Source: Mesorhabditis belari
Lineage: Eukaryota; Nematoda; Chromadorea; Rhabditida; Rhabditidae
Assembly: GCA_958450365.1 (NCBI GenBank)
Contig: CAUEEP010000580.1
Coordinates: 1 to 64,000 of the forward strand
DNA length: 64,000 bases
Direction: 5' to 3'
Each line of letters begins with the position of its first letter. Position 1 is the first letter of the stretch. The notes under the pieces are model-generated. The model was not told where the DNA came from, did not search any database, and saw only the letters and a program-made list of their open reading frames with translations. Made by a program: the position numbers and the translations under genes. This document shows, in pieces, positions 44,046-56,042 of the stretch.

Positions 44046-44796
44046 TGTAGGCGGTAAAGGGCTGAAAAGGGTGTTACTGGGAAAGTTCAGAAGTTCAGTT
44101 CAAGTTCAAGCTTTAAAGCTTCTTGTATAGCTATCTAGTACAGAATTTTAGCTATCTAGTATAGAATTTTAAAAAACTAACGCAGGATTCTAAAATTCAG
44201 ATATTTTTATCCCATTAGAGTTGATGCATAAGTGTTTTTGTTCCTTTTTCGTCTGCCGTTTCAAGCCAACAAATGCACCAATTAAACTACGGTTTGATTT
44301 CATTAGAAAACCAATTATTTTTCTGCAAAATAACATTAAAACGGGTTTCATATTTAATGCCTGGATTTTCTTGAGAGTATGAAGTCGAGTTGTCAAAAGG
44401 GCTCGCTCGATGATGCGGTTTAGACACCTTGGCTAAAGAAAACCTATCTTCGTGTCAATAGATAAAAGATAGAAAAAAAAAACGTTTGATATTTCGCGAA
44501 ATTTCTGAGAAATTCATTCAGCCAATTTTTCAGTAGAGTTTTTATAGATTTTTACGAAAAAGGCGTTTTCCTCTCTAATTTGGCCCGAAAGTGAACCGAA
44601 ATTGATTTAAAAGATGCAAATTGAACAAAAAACACTTTTTATAAGAGCAAACTATAGATTGGTGGTGCGTTGTTACTTTTTAACAGAAGTACGAAAAAAA
44701 CGAAAAGACTTATGCATCAACCTATTAATATGCCGATTTTCATCAAGATTTTCATCAAAAGATTTCAACTCTCACGACGATTATACTACACAAGCT

Positions 44797-45534
44797 GAAA
44801 AGCTCAACAATCACGCTATTTTTGCTTTTAGAAAACCACCGTTATCTCGTTTTAATTTTTTAAATTGCAGCAGCAAGTCACCGTACACCAAATCGTTGGT
44901 TTGGGCTCGTTATGTTGTCGTGTTGTCGACCTCCCGATAATTTTGAGGTCTTCCAAGCTTTCGTCGCCCTCTGGAACCATCGTTTACACTGACTTTCGGA
45001 TAGAGCATCTTCGTCAAACACTTGAGATAGAGCGCGATGAGCTTCAGCAGCCGATTTGCCTTGCTTAAACTCATACCACAAGCAGGCCCGCAAGCGAAAT
45101 TTTTGGTCCAACATTTTCTAAACACTCTTTCTTGTAAAAAAACAAAGTAAACATAGACAAATTATATCTTAAACGATGCGCAAGAACACGCTCTTTCCAA
45201 TAGAATAAACTATAAACTGCTGTTTTCGGTGATTTTCTAAAAGGCACTAGCGGCACCGTAGTGCGTACGCGATGCTCCGCGTCGGGATCGCCGTTTTCTC
45301 GCCGGTTTTTGAATAGCATCGCGGCGCGAACTATTCTCAACCGTTCATCATGTTCTCTTAGAAAATCTACTCGTCATTTAAACGTTGCTTTCCTCAGAGG
45401 GATCGACGTTTATACCTTCATTTCGCTTTAGCAGAACAATTCTTTTTGTTGTGTTGGTGACTTGCTAAAGGTACGGAGTTAAAACGAGATAACGGTGGTT
45501 TTCGGCGAAAAATAGCAATTGTTGAGCTTTTAAG
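44797..45534 (-). mobile_element. Mariner-derived element, about 740 bp
   Basis: Inverted ends of about 58 bp (AAAACCACCGTTATCTCGTT on the left, its complement on the right; outer AGCTCAACAAT...). The minus strand from 45114 encodes the mariner DNA-binding domain: MLDQKFRLRACLWYEFKQGK, AAEAHRALSQVF and QCKRWFQR, then broken frames. The catalytic domain is absent. Confidence 0.75.
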
Positions 45535-45539
45535 CTTTG

Positions 45540-46560
45540 TTTATATAATAAATATTTCCATATTTCTCGTATAATTTATATTTTTGTCCATCCAAGTCTG
45601 GTCGCTAAAGATTTTTGCGAAACGTTGACTTAAACGATCAAAACTTTGCAAAAGGAGATCTTTTCAAAAAAACTGTTATTACCATTTGATAGACCAAAGT
45701 TTTTTCTTGAAAACAAGCCACAAACGAACTTTATAACTCAAAAACGAAAGATTTTCAAGCAATTCCACGAAGAGCACCTAAATTTCAAAAGCAAAAAAAG
45801 CGCTCATCCTCATACTCATCAAAAATTTGTTTAGAGTTGCAACTTTTATGAAAAAAAAGTATAGTAAGGGTAAAAATATCTGAATTTTCATAATCGGGTG
45901 TTAGTTTTTTAAAAATAGCGTATTTTCCGAGTCAAATTGTCCATTTACAAAAAGTGGAAGAGCTTTTGGGATACCCTGTGGTGTTGCGCTCTACAAAAAA
46001 AGACGATTTTCTCAAGAACTAAAAGAATTGACAGTTTTTTTGTTTAGTTATTTAAAATCTACGGGCATTTTTTCACTAGATTTATAAGTTTGTGTAAAAA
46101 TTTTGAAACTCAACCTTCTCTAAAGATTCCGTTTCCTTTAACGCCTTAGCAGCATCAAAACGTTTCTCGATGGTAATTTTTCGGGAAGAGCAGCTAAATT
46201 CATAATACAAAGAAATGCTTTGAAAAATGCTTTGAAAAAATGCTGCAAGAAAATGCTTCTAAAAATGCTTCAAAAAAGAATTCATACCTGTTAATTAGCT
46301 CTTTTAACTTTTCCGTTCCATCGGTTGTTGTTGAAAAATGAAAACGCGTTGATTTGACTGGGACAACGACTATAAATAGCAATAAACTGATTACCTTTTG
46401 GATTACGTATTCTCTAATAGTAGTGCACCCTGAGCGTCGAATTTTCAGAATATTTTTCAGTATTTTCGTCAATCATGACTTTTGTTGTAAAGTTAGCGAT
46501 TTTGGGAGCGTATTTCAAGTGCAAGTGTATTTCAAGTATTTCAAGTGCGTGCAAAATGTG
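45540..46560. other. No gene recognised
   Basis: AT-rich sequence with a short AATGCTT-based repeat at 46205-46280. No coding or structural signal supported. Confidence 0.3.
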
Positions 46561-46569
46561 CAATTTATA

Positions 46570-46870
46570 TTGGAACCGTATTGGAACCGTATTAGATCAA
46601 AAATAGGAACCTTATTGGAACCGTATTGGAGCTACGGATTACCATTACCGATTACCGAGCTACCAGGTCAAATTAGGAACCGTATTGGAGCCGTATTGGA
46701 GCCTATGGCTGAACCGTATTGGAACCGCTCGCGGAACCGTATTAGATCACAATTGGAACCGTATTGGAACCGTATTCGACCGACGGATTACCGACACCGA
46801 TTACCGTATTGAAGCTACGGATTACCGTTACCGATTACCGAACACGGATGAAATGGGAACCCTCTCTTGC
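46570..46870. repeat. Degenerate tandem repeat (TTGGAACCGTA / GATTACCG)
   Basis: Many copies of TTGGAACCGTATT interspersed with CGATTACCG and GGATTACCG words. Reading frames across it (RIGTV..EPYW) are repeat artefacts. Confidence 0.8.
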
Positions 46871-47060
46871 ACCGGTTCCTATTTTTGAATAAATAATGGT
46901 CCTGACCATCCGCCTCGATTCCTCGAAATCTCCAGAACCGCTTATCAGAACCTATTGATGTGGGGTCCGTTTTTTGCCAGCCTGACGATGAGATCTTCTG
47001 GGGGGTTACGAGTGCCGAGCTTCTGCAAAAAAGCTTGGAAACCGTAAAATCGTCACCAAC

Positions 47061-48142
47061 TCAGCTCCCCCTGCTACTATTAGAGAAAATACGACATTTG
47101 GAAACTCTGCTATACCTTCGACTGCAAAGCTCCAAAAGAACAATACCACTTGCATAAACATCACATTTATACCAACTCTAAAACAATAAATAGATATTTT
47201 TATCAATAAAAAAGAAGTGTCATTGACTTATATATTTAATATTTATTTAATAATATTTTTAATAATGTAATATCCACAAAAATTGAAACCTCTTCCTCCA
47301 AATCCTTCTAGAGAACACCTCTGGAGCCATATATTCCATAGTTCCAATGCGAGAATGCTCAATTTTTCCCCTTTCTTGAAATATTTTGCACGCCCCAAAA
47401 TCGCCAACTTTACAAATAAAGTCATGAATTCGATCAAAGGCATCACTGGAAAGATATTATCTAACTGAAAAATATTATCTTAAAAAATGCTTAACTTTTC
47501 CGGTTTTATGTCACAATGAGCAATGCAATGTTCTTTCAAATAACATAAAGCCGTGAAGATTTCTTGTGCCCATTGACGATTGTCAACACAGAATAGTTGA
47601 TTTCAAAGTTTTTCATAACAAGAAAAGAATAGCCTTTGCTCAAAGCATTCAACGCCTCAAAGCATTCAACGCTCAAAGCATTATCTGAAAAATCAACCAT
47701 GTCGGAGTGATCCGTGTTCACAGAATTCCATAAAAATCGGATAGTGTTCCCCCTTGTAGAGAAAATCACCTGGTTGATCGAGATATTTGACGATATATTT
47801 GTGTGTCAACTCCTTCAAAATGAGCAACTCTTTCTGCTGAGCGTCGATGTCTTTCCCGCGAGCGACCTCTTTCATCATATAGGGTCTATGAAAATTAAGT
47901 CATTTGTCTTCAAGAGATGTTTTATAGTTGTTTTAGCTTTATGCTTATCCAGACTCTATTTAAGAAATGAAAACCAATAGAAGCAAGCCAATAAGGCATT
48001 CAATTTTGGAAAGCCAGCGAGACATTCAATTTTAGAAATCTTCGCAAAAGTTTCAAACGTTAACTCACGGATTATAGTCTTCGAGCAGCAAAACTCTTCC
48101 GAAACCACCTTCTCCAATTTGCACAACATTTTTCTCATCCAT
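47061..48142 (-). CDS. Protein kinase, compact catalytic domain
   Basis: A predicted Ser/Thr-type protein kinase. Pieces in order: glycine loop GEGGFGRVLLLED (48115-48076), joined in phase at 47885 to PPYMMKEVA with the ATP-binding Lys, then LTHKYIVKYL and FMEFCEHGSLRH (47700). QWAQEIFTALCYLKEH and HCDIKPE follow, ending at 47496. The next exon starts at 47445 and completes HCDIKPEN across the splice, followed by CKVGDFG and GTMEYMAPEVF. After an intron, KCDVYASGIVLLEL lies from 47177 on. All core catalytic residues are present. The likely start codon (48142) is out of frame with the glycine loop by one base (CAATTG where CAAATTG is expected), and a short 16-17-nt repeat (47640-47690) disturbs the frame after GSLRH. 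C-terminal subdomains after the SxG motif are not resolved. It could be a live gene with sequence errors or a young pseudogene. Confidence 0.65.
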
Positions 48143-48676
48143 CAAAAGAAGCAAAAAATAAAACCTTTTATGGTTTTTCAACTATTAACAAAGCCAAATA
48201 TAGTGATTTTTTTTGGAGAGAGGTGCCTTTCATTGCGCAACTTTAGTGCCACACCAAAGCATCCAATAGAATCACCAAAGCATCCAATTCATTAAGCTAT
48301 CAAAGCTATAGAAACACAGAAAAAGCATAGAATACTAAAGTCATCGTTGAAATCTCCTCAACATCTTCCATCCAAAAACCCTTTTAAACATCTTGTTTGA
48401 GTGGGATAAAATCGGGTCAAAAGGTTAGTAGGTTTTTCATTTAAAAGTGAGATTCTAAAGGTGTTCCTAGTGTTCCTAGTTCCTAAAGATACGAGACGAA
48501 TTCGTTTTCTAGAAACTTTAAATGATTTAAATAGACGAATTACAGAAAATAACAATCGTTTCGGAAAAATAACAAGCATTTCTAGAGTTTATGTCATATA
48601 TCTATGCTTGGAACACGACCATCTCTGTTCGGGTGCCGGAGAAGGTTTGGGAACTTTCCAAACCCATAGTCTACGT

Positions 48677-48748
48677 GGGGGTATAGCTCAGTGGCAGAGC
48701 ATTCGGCTGCAGTCCGAGAGGTCCATGGTTCAACTCCGTGTGCCCCCT
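48677..48748 (+). tRNA. tRNA-Cys (GCA), arm B copy
   Basis: 72 nt with all arms: acceptor GGGGGTA/TGCCCCC, D arm AGCTCAGTGGCAGAGC, anticodon loop CTGCAGT (GCA), T arm CATGG-TTCAACT-CCGTG, discriminator T. It matches the nematode tRNA-Cys pattern and looks functional. Confidence 0.92.
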
Positions 48749-49159
48749 AGCTCTTGTTTTGTTTTGCAAAACCTACAAAACACACGTAAATACAACTTTG
48801 ATTAATTTTCAGCTCATCAAAAAAAAGGAGATCGTTGACCGGAAAATCGCTAAGGTTCGTGTGAAAAGCTAGAGGCTCTTATAGGTAAGAGTTACAACTC
48901 CTAATCAAGTTTAAGGGAAAATAGACTGTTAATTCTTAATACGTGACCGTACTACGTGACTTGGGGGCCACTCCCAGCCACTGGGATTGAAGCGAGGCCT
49001 TTAGCACTTACTAGTTGTCACTAGCGGCTATTGATCTTTCCCTTGAGACGAGAGATAAGCAAGAAAAAAACACCGCCCGAAGCAGTGCAATTACGCAGGG
49101 AAAAGAAAAACACTACATAATACTGTTTTTTTATTTTTACCCCGTAAAACTATTAAAAT

Positions 49160-50195
49160 TTTTGACGTCCTCCCTATTGACCATTCCAAATGAGCTTAAG
49201 AAACTGGTGCTCCCAAAAATCGATATGTCCTTTATTGTTGACGTTGCTGAAAGTGAATCGCTCTTTGCGGCATTGGGTATTACGAAACGGTCCACTTGGA
49301 CAAAAACTCGATAAAATTTACATTTATCTTTCTTCAAAGACTCGGCATTCACAAATTGCTTGGGTGATTTCGCGCACTTTCGGTGGAATTTAGAGAACTA
49401 TTGAAGTATCATCACCTCTTGGAAAACATTATTTATTGTGCTGAATTGGACGTCTATGAAGAGAAAGAGGAATCTGAGAAGAAAACTTACAACATCAAGA
49501 GCATTCTCGAGATTTTCCCAAACTAAAAGCGCACTGGTTTCTTGGAGTTGAATCAAGTGAGGGTGGGGCCAGTGCGAAGGATTTTCCCGAAAGAATTCGA
49601 TGTGCTTGCAAAGATTACACTCGAATAAAAGTAGGAGATTTGATAGATGAACTGAATAACTTTTTGAGATCGTAACAAAAAACTGTCCTAGTTTTCAGAT
49701 TCGAAAGGCTGAAAATTTTATGAGTAGCCTAGCTAGATCAAAGGCAAAATACCTTGAGATGGAGTCTTGGGCAGAAGAAAGCGAAGAGATTTTGAATTGG
49801 ATTCTCGAGAATGGCTTTCCAAGTCCAAAAGCTGAATCACTTTGTTATTTGAAGAATTTGAATCTCAATCGTTTTCAAATTCAATGAGTGATTTCTCTAT
49901 TCTCGGCCGAAATCAAACTCGAAACGTCCTCTGTGACCCACCCTCAGATTGTCGACACTTCATGAAAACCAATCACAGAAAGAAGAGTCCCTCTTATAGT
50001 GATCTCTTCACCAAAGTCGATTTATTTAAGAAAATGATCAATTCGAATGTCTACATCTTCTTCTTCCTAATGCTGAAGTCGCCTCGTTTCACCAACTGTA
50101 CCCTCGATATTCTCATCAGGAAAGTGAGCTAGAACTCGTTGAATAACCGCTCCTCGTATTCCTATTTGGTTAGACTCGTGATTTTATTAGATTGA
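49160..50195 (+). pseudogene. F-box-like gene, arm B copy, frameshifted
   Basis: Mirror of 40679-39652. It starts SLLTIPNELKKLVLPKIDMS, then shifts frame. Fragments LLKVNRSLRHWVLRNGPLG, VGDLIDELNNFLRS and MSSLARSKAKYLEME follow in other frames, and a stop interrupts the second part near 49886. One piece (EFDVLAKITL) reads better here than in arm A. Confidence 0.55.
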
Positions 50196-50888
50196 AATGA
50201 TAAATTGTTTATAAACAGAGTAGACAGTTTTGTTTTTATTTAATAAAACACTTTTAAATCTCTAACTATAGGGATCAAGACTAAGTTAAGCAACTAAACA
50301 TTGTTCAGAATAATGTTCTAAACGATTTTCCATCTCAACAATGTTCTTCTCATGATTTTTCCAACAGAGAACTTTGAAAAGTTTGTGTTTTCTTGGAATC
50401 ATTGCAAGTTTTCAATAATCTTTTTCTGGCCGATTAGCGATTTCCCAGACTTGTGAAAGATTTCGATTTCATTGCTTTTAACCAGCAGGAAAGCCACCGT
50501 GAGACATTGAATCTTATCGTTTATCTGACTTTTTCGCTTTGCGATTGTTGCCATTGATTACTTATGGGTAAACGAACATCCAAACAGGAAATGCTGGTTA
50601 AAAATAAATGGAGAAAACCTGATTAGTGTGAGCTGCTCGTTGATCACAAAAAAATAATTTCTTGGAATAAAACTTGTTTTCCAGGATGAAGTGTTGAAAA
50701 ACTTCAAATACTCATTTTAAGCGTTTTTAAAGTTATTTTAGGGTAAACTTTTATTGAATTTTGTTGGAAAGTCTTTATTTGATGCAAAGAAAACAAAAAA
50801 TTATGAAATTATGAAATTTTGAAGTACATATTACAAAGATTTAGTTTATTTTTGGGAAAAAAAGTTTAAATTGAACAAAGTGTCCCAT

Positions 50889-51893
50889 CTAAGCGTTGGA
50901 ATTATTTTGAAAATAGGCTAAAATTCCTCCATTCCGTGCGAGGCGATTGGATTAAAATATCTGGTGAAAAAACGAGGCGCTCGACATAACATCGATCGTT
51001 TTCACGGTGCCCACGTGAGTGCCGCACCAGTTTACGAGGTTACGATTTGCCAGATAAACCGTAATGTCGAGTGTCTGCAAGACGATCTCGACATCTCGTG
51101 GCCCTCCATTTAGCCAACCCGGATCCTCCTTGAGTCTTGTCAAAACCGCATCCGCACCCGGACTATCAAACGCCACACAATGTAAGTCGTTTGCCTGATT
51201 CATATCAAGCATAGTGTCATTGCCAAAGGAGAACTTACCACGCGGGTCAACGGGAAAGAAAGCTGGATGTTTCCTTAACAACGTGCACAATTGAGCCAGC
51301 CATCCGCCAAGACTGTGCCCAGTGATTGTCACCGAGTAGTCGTTGCGTACGAAGCGTCGCGTCCCCTCGTCCAACTTGAGTGTGTTATTTAGTATTGATT
51401 GTAACGTGTGCCAATCGGCAGCCGCCACAATGCTTGACGTGATCAAGTTCAATGCGATTCGAATGTCTGCTTGAGTTGTAAAAAATTGGTCAGTTGAGTT
51501 CCCCCGATGCACGATCACCAGCCTCTTTGCAGGATGGTTGATGAAAGATGAGCACGTGAAGCCTAAAGTTTGATCATACTTGATCATGATCTTCATTTGA
51601 TCATTTTTCTACCTTTTCAATACTTTTCTACAAAAACAAATGATATTACCTTTGTTTTTCGTTCCTAGGTGCACAGCTCCCAGTTTCTCTCGTCCAGATA
51701 CTCGACCATGTCCTTCACTTTGATCGTTGCTTTTTCGACTCTCAGGAATCTTGTGCAGGCAATCGCGACTCATTTCGATCGAGCATTCAAGATTAACCAT
51801 GTACGCGAGTTCGAGTGTACTAGGATGGGAACCAGAATCGGACACGGTTTGCGCTCGTCGAACCTCGCATCAAGCTCGTTGCACCGTTGACAT
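50889..51893 (-). pseudogene. Class-3 lipase gene, arm B copy, damaged at other positions
   Basis: Mirror of 37931-38941. Exon 2 is open for most of its length (from 51596, SSFINHPAKRLVIVHRG on, including NDYSVTITGHSLGGWLA and FDSPGA), but an extra T at about 50958 breaks it before the C-terminus. Exon 1 has lost five bases after its ATG (51893) and carries further indels, giving an early stop. The damage falls at different places from that in arm A. Confidence 0.65.
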
Positions 51894-52879
51894 CTTTGAG
51901 GGAACCAAGCAAACGGAGTCAAACCTCTGAATTCACTTTTAACCAATAACTAATCAAAACTTTACATAGCATTTGACAAGTTCATGCAAATATAGTTTTT
52001 GACTTATTTTTTTAAAAGTAAAACAGTCCAACCTCAAGGAAAAGCGTATACAAAGACGAATTCTTATCGAATCTACAAAAGAACGATCCACGAAAGCTAA
52101 TTGAAACGGGGAAAGGCATGATTATGCTGATAACAAAAGTTTATCACCAAATTTAACAAGACAAAAATAAAAAAATAGGGAACAATTTCTCATGCCGCTC
52201 GCAAAGAAATCAATGCTTTTGTCAAGGGTTGAGGGGCGACTTTTCTTCAACAAAAATCTATTTGAATGCAGGCTTCGGGAAGTTTTGGAAGCACTATGCT
52301 AGAAAAGAAATTTAATGCTTAAGGGATTCAGAATCGTTAAGGTGTAGCAAAAAAACTCAGCTTCCGATCTCTACATAGACGACTTATGGCTCGAATGTTT
52401 AAATGAAGAAAACAAATAAGGTAATGGAATCATAAAGCATAGGACACTTATCTACGTCACTTAATGCTTGTTTCTTATTCAGTTTTCTTCAGTACTATAT
52501 GGTTTTGTGGAATGAAAAACTAGCCCATGTTGGTGATCCTGGAAGGGATCACGGGGTAATGAGCTTTCCAAACTTTTGAGATGCCTTTCTTCATCAAAAA
52601 AAAAGCTTGAATCGATACTTAAATAAATATAAGACTAAATTTATATAATATAATATACGTATACATAATTGTTTTCCTTGAAGATCTTCACTAAATTAGA
52701 CAATTTGTCAATTCAACGAAGATCTTTAATGATAACGATTTTTTCGAGGTGCGAGTGCTTTTTTAAAAACTTTATCCGAAATTAAAAGAAATAAAAGCTA
52801 TAAAAGTTGATAAAAGCTAAATGTTCAACGATTCGGTCCGGCTATTTCAACTCTAAATTCATTTTTTAAAGCCATTCGA

Positions 52880-53670
52880 TCATTCTTCTTACTGGTTTCT
52901 TTCGGTGAGACGATGCCGGCGAAGACGCTCCTCTCGCTTAGCTTTCTCTTCGGCTTGAGATGAAGTCCTTGAATTTTGCTGTATTGCTCTTTTTTTGACC
53001 AAAACTTAGTCTAGTACATAAACAAATTACTTTAGTAACTTTAATAAAGTATTTCAATAAGGTTAATGAATATCGGCGGCAGAATTTAAGTTGATGTTAA
53101 CTTGTTATTCATTTTCCTAAAACAACCATGCAAATTTTGAAACATACTTGTCATTTAGAGGGAAAGATAGTACGAAATTTGCATTTATAAAGGCGAAAAT
53201 TTGAATTCAAAACACAATACAACATCATTTTTCTTTTTTCCAGCGTGCAAACCCAAGAAATTCAAGTGCTAGACCTTCATTGCCATTGTCCGAGAAGCGC
53301 TTTCTGCGTTCGTCGGTATCTAAAATAAAATTGAGCATGATTTTGATAAAGTTCACTGTGTGAATTTGAACCCATTAAAATAAAATTATGGCTTGCTCCA
53401 AAAGATTCAAACTCCTACCAACTTGAATACCAGCGACGGTTCGTGCGGATCCCCATCGCGATGCATCGGCTCGCCTAAAGTTCAGGTCGTAGTGCAGAAA
53501 CAGTTATTGTTGTTGCTTACGTACATACATTATTAGCGTGTAAATTAGCAACATTTGGTTAATACTTAACAACGTTACATCAAATTGTTCTACCGTAGGA
53601 CCCAACTGGAGGGCTTCTGATGCTCCAGTCCACTATCATCCTTCGTCCAACGATCCCGGAATCCCAAGCT
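52880..53670 (-). pseudogene. Charged-protein gene, arm B copy
   Basis: Mirror of the exons at 36160-36946. Exon borders are kept, but substitutions and small indels (for example CTAGACCTTCATTGCC near 53270) alter the reading. Probably not independently functional. Confidence 0.35.
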
Positions 53671-54809
53671 CACCTTAAAAATCATGATACTCAAACAAAT
53701 GATTCATTCAAAAAAGAGGAAGTAGGTGATCTTTGCATAAAACATAAATGGATTCACCCTTTGTCTCGATGATTCAACAAAATATAGCAACTGGAATCGA
53801 CTTCGTATCGACTAGACTTTTCCCATCGTTCTTTCAGCGCCCCTCTACTTATCTTGTTCTAAGCAGAATCTTTGCCATCTTTTGTTATCTTTTGACAGCT
53901 TGGAGACGATCCATGGTTTCAGCTCTGCCCGCAAGTGGAAACAACTTTACCCGTGTCAGTGAGCTAAAATAACCCCCAATCCAGCCGGGCCTCTTTAGGG
54001 CCACAAACATACAGACATACACAACACAATGTTAACTTAAACATACAGAATTAAATCAATACTATTGGTTAGGCTTTTCCTTGATTAACCAAATCAAGAA
54101 TCAGTCTGCAAAATAGTGGTACGCTGATAGCTTGCATTTAAACTATGCAAATTTGCATTTAAAACGATCGAAAACCCTTAAAAGTGGCATAATTTTGTGA
54201 AAATTATTTTGTAGGCTGTTAAAACCCAAAACCCGGAGCTGAGATGTCGTTTTCCGGAATCATAAAATTACCCCAGAATCAAAAATATTACCGAGAAAGT
54301 TTTTGCGTTGCCTAAAAGTTGCTCCTTTTTGGCGTTGTCTAAAATTTGTTCCTTTTTCAGAATTGCGTCTTCCGCTAATTCATTTTCACCTTTATCCTGG
54401 CTTAGTTGGATCTGATGTTTTGAGTGGTTGCATTGATATCTACCAACCCTAGGGCAATCAAATATGGCTATACTTTTGGAGGATTTACAACATGTTTCAG
54501 TTTTGATATTGCCGCTTTTATTTGATTTTCAAGTGTAAGCAAGCTTTGACGTAGCGTTTGATGGTTAAAGTAATATGAGATTAGGCTATAGAATTCCCTA
54601 AAACTTGCTAAAATAGTCACCAATCTATTAAGCATATTTGGATTCCTCTAGGATAGATAAAAGCTATCAATGCAACCACTCAAAAATATTAGGTCCAACT
54701 AAGCCTGGAGAAAAGGGGCCCCTCTCAAGGTACCAAATGACTTCGGAAGCGGGAGGTGGATCTAGCAAACAAGCTCTGAGGTGAAATTCGAGGTCAAAAA
54801 TACAGTCCT

Positions 54810-55262
54810 CTCCATATAAGGCTTCTTCATCGTCTCGAAATGTGAGCGTGAGGTGTAGTGGATAAGAATCTTGTTTTCTGAAGCTAGTTATCGAGTTTAT
54901 TGCTTCCGCTCGATCCCTTCCTCTTTGTTTTTATTTTATTTTGGTGTTTAAATCCGTTCGAATTCTCTCTATTTTAACTCTTACAATAAGTATTATGACA
55001 TCTTGCATTTCATTCACTTTATAGATTGCAGCCACGTGTGTTAATTTTTTGTTTGTTATCAATTAAAAGATGTCATAATACTTCTTGTAAAGTTAAAATA
55101 GAGCAAATTGGAGCTGTCAAACATCAAAATAAAATGAAAAACAAAGGAAGGGATCGGAACTCCAAGCAAAAACTCAATAGCTTGTTTCCCCTAGAAACAA
55201 AACTCTTATCCACTACAACACAAGCTCACATTTCGGAACAGCGAAAGAAGCCTTATCTAAGG
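54810..55262. mobile_element. Foldback element with tRNA-like arms (arm B)
   Basis: Mirror of 34626-35055, with tRNA-like units at about 54845-54925 (plus) and 55230-55146 (minus). The box B text CTCGATCCC / GGGATCGGA differs slightly from arm A. Confidence 0.6.
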
Positions 55263-55619
55263 ACTGATTTTTGACTTCTCATGACCTCAAACTTATTTGC
55301 TAGATTCCTCGCGCTTCCGAATCCTTTTGCAAAAGCGGATAGCAGCATCGAAACCAGCGTAAAATTCTGCGTCGTATGGTATATTGCTCATGGCATTTCA
55401 CCACTCCAGCCTTGTGACCTTCCCTCGTTAGTACCAATTTCCGCTTTTTGAAGACTAATCCTTCCGCGTGTCTAAGTTTAAGTTTTGCTTTAGCAAGAAT
55501 ATGCTTTTCTTTGTTAAAAATTCAAAGTTAGCTATTCCTAACAATTCAACCTCCTTTAACTCTTTGACGTTTACTTTGTTTGGCACTCGCGTTTTTGGTT
55601 TATATTTGGTTTTTTACAG

Positions 55620-56042
55620 ATGCCAAATCGAAGACGTCGCGAGCCAGACTCGGGCAGCTGCCCAAACGCAAAGATCATCGTTGGGGAATGCTCAGGTACT
55701 AGATTTTTTCTAATAAAAGCCATTATTATTGTTTGAAAGTAGCCATTAACTGTTTAGGAAGCGGGTATTCGGCGACAAAATGCCCAACAACACCAACGGC
55801 AAAGAGCAAATTTGAATAGCGATCAGGTCAACGTTTGGAACTCTAGCTTTTAAACTATTTTATTGTCAGTAAGAGTTTAAGTGACACAATTAGTTGTAAG
55901 TTTTTTAACGCACGCCTGCATACTTCTTATAATGGAAGATTAAGATTGGTGAGTAATTGTTGTCTGTTTAGGCAGCGGATATTCGGCGACAAGACGCACA
56001 ACAACACCGTCTTCACCGAGCGAGTTTGGATGGCGGCCAGGT
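55620..56042 (+). pseudogene. Exon-repeat gene, arm B copy
   Basis: Mirror of 34273-33855. The three homologous exons are present (MPNRRRREPDSGSC.. from an extra base in GACTCGGG; AAGIRRQNAQQHQRQRA with the acceptor GTTTAGGAAG changed; AADIRRQDAQQHRLHRA). The first exon is frameshifted by one base. Confidence 0.45.

Larger units (their letters stand above)
41240..48611. other. Unique spacer between the inverted arms (7.4 kb)
   Basis: This segment has no mirrored partner. It contains a mariner MITE, a hypothetical minus-strand gene, a mariner relic, a degenerate tandem repeat and a protein kinase gene. The boundaries are abrupt and lie about 70 bp beyond the 5' ends of the two tRNA-Cys copies. 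Confidence 0.9.

Noticed and set aside
46354..46888. Arg/Tyr/Trp-rich frames (EPYWNR..)
   Set aside because: They lie within the TTGGAACCGTA tandem repeat and have no independent coding support.
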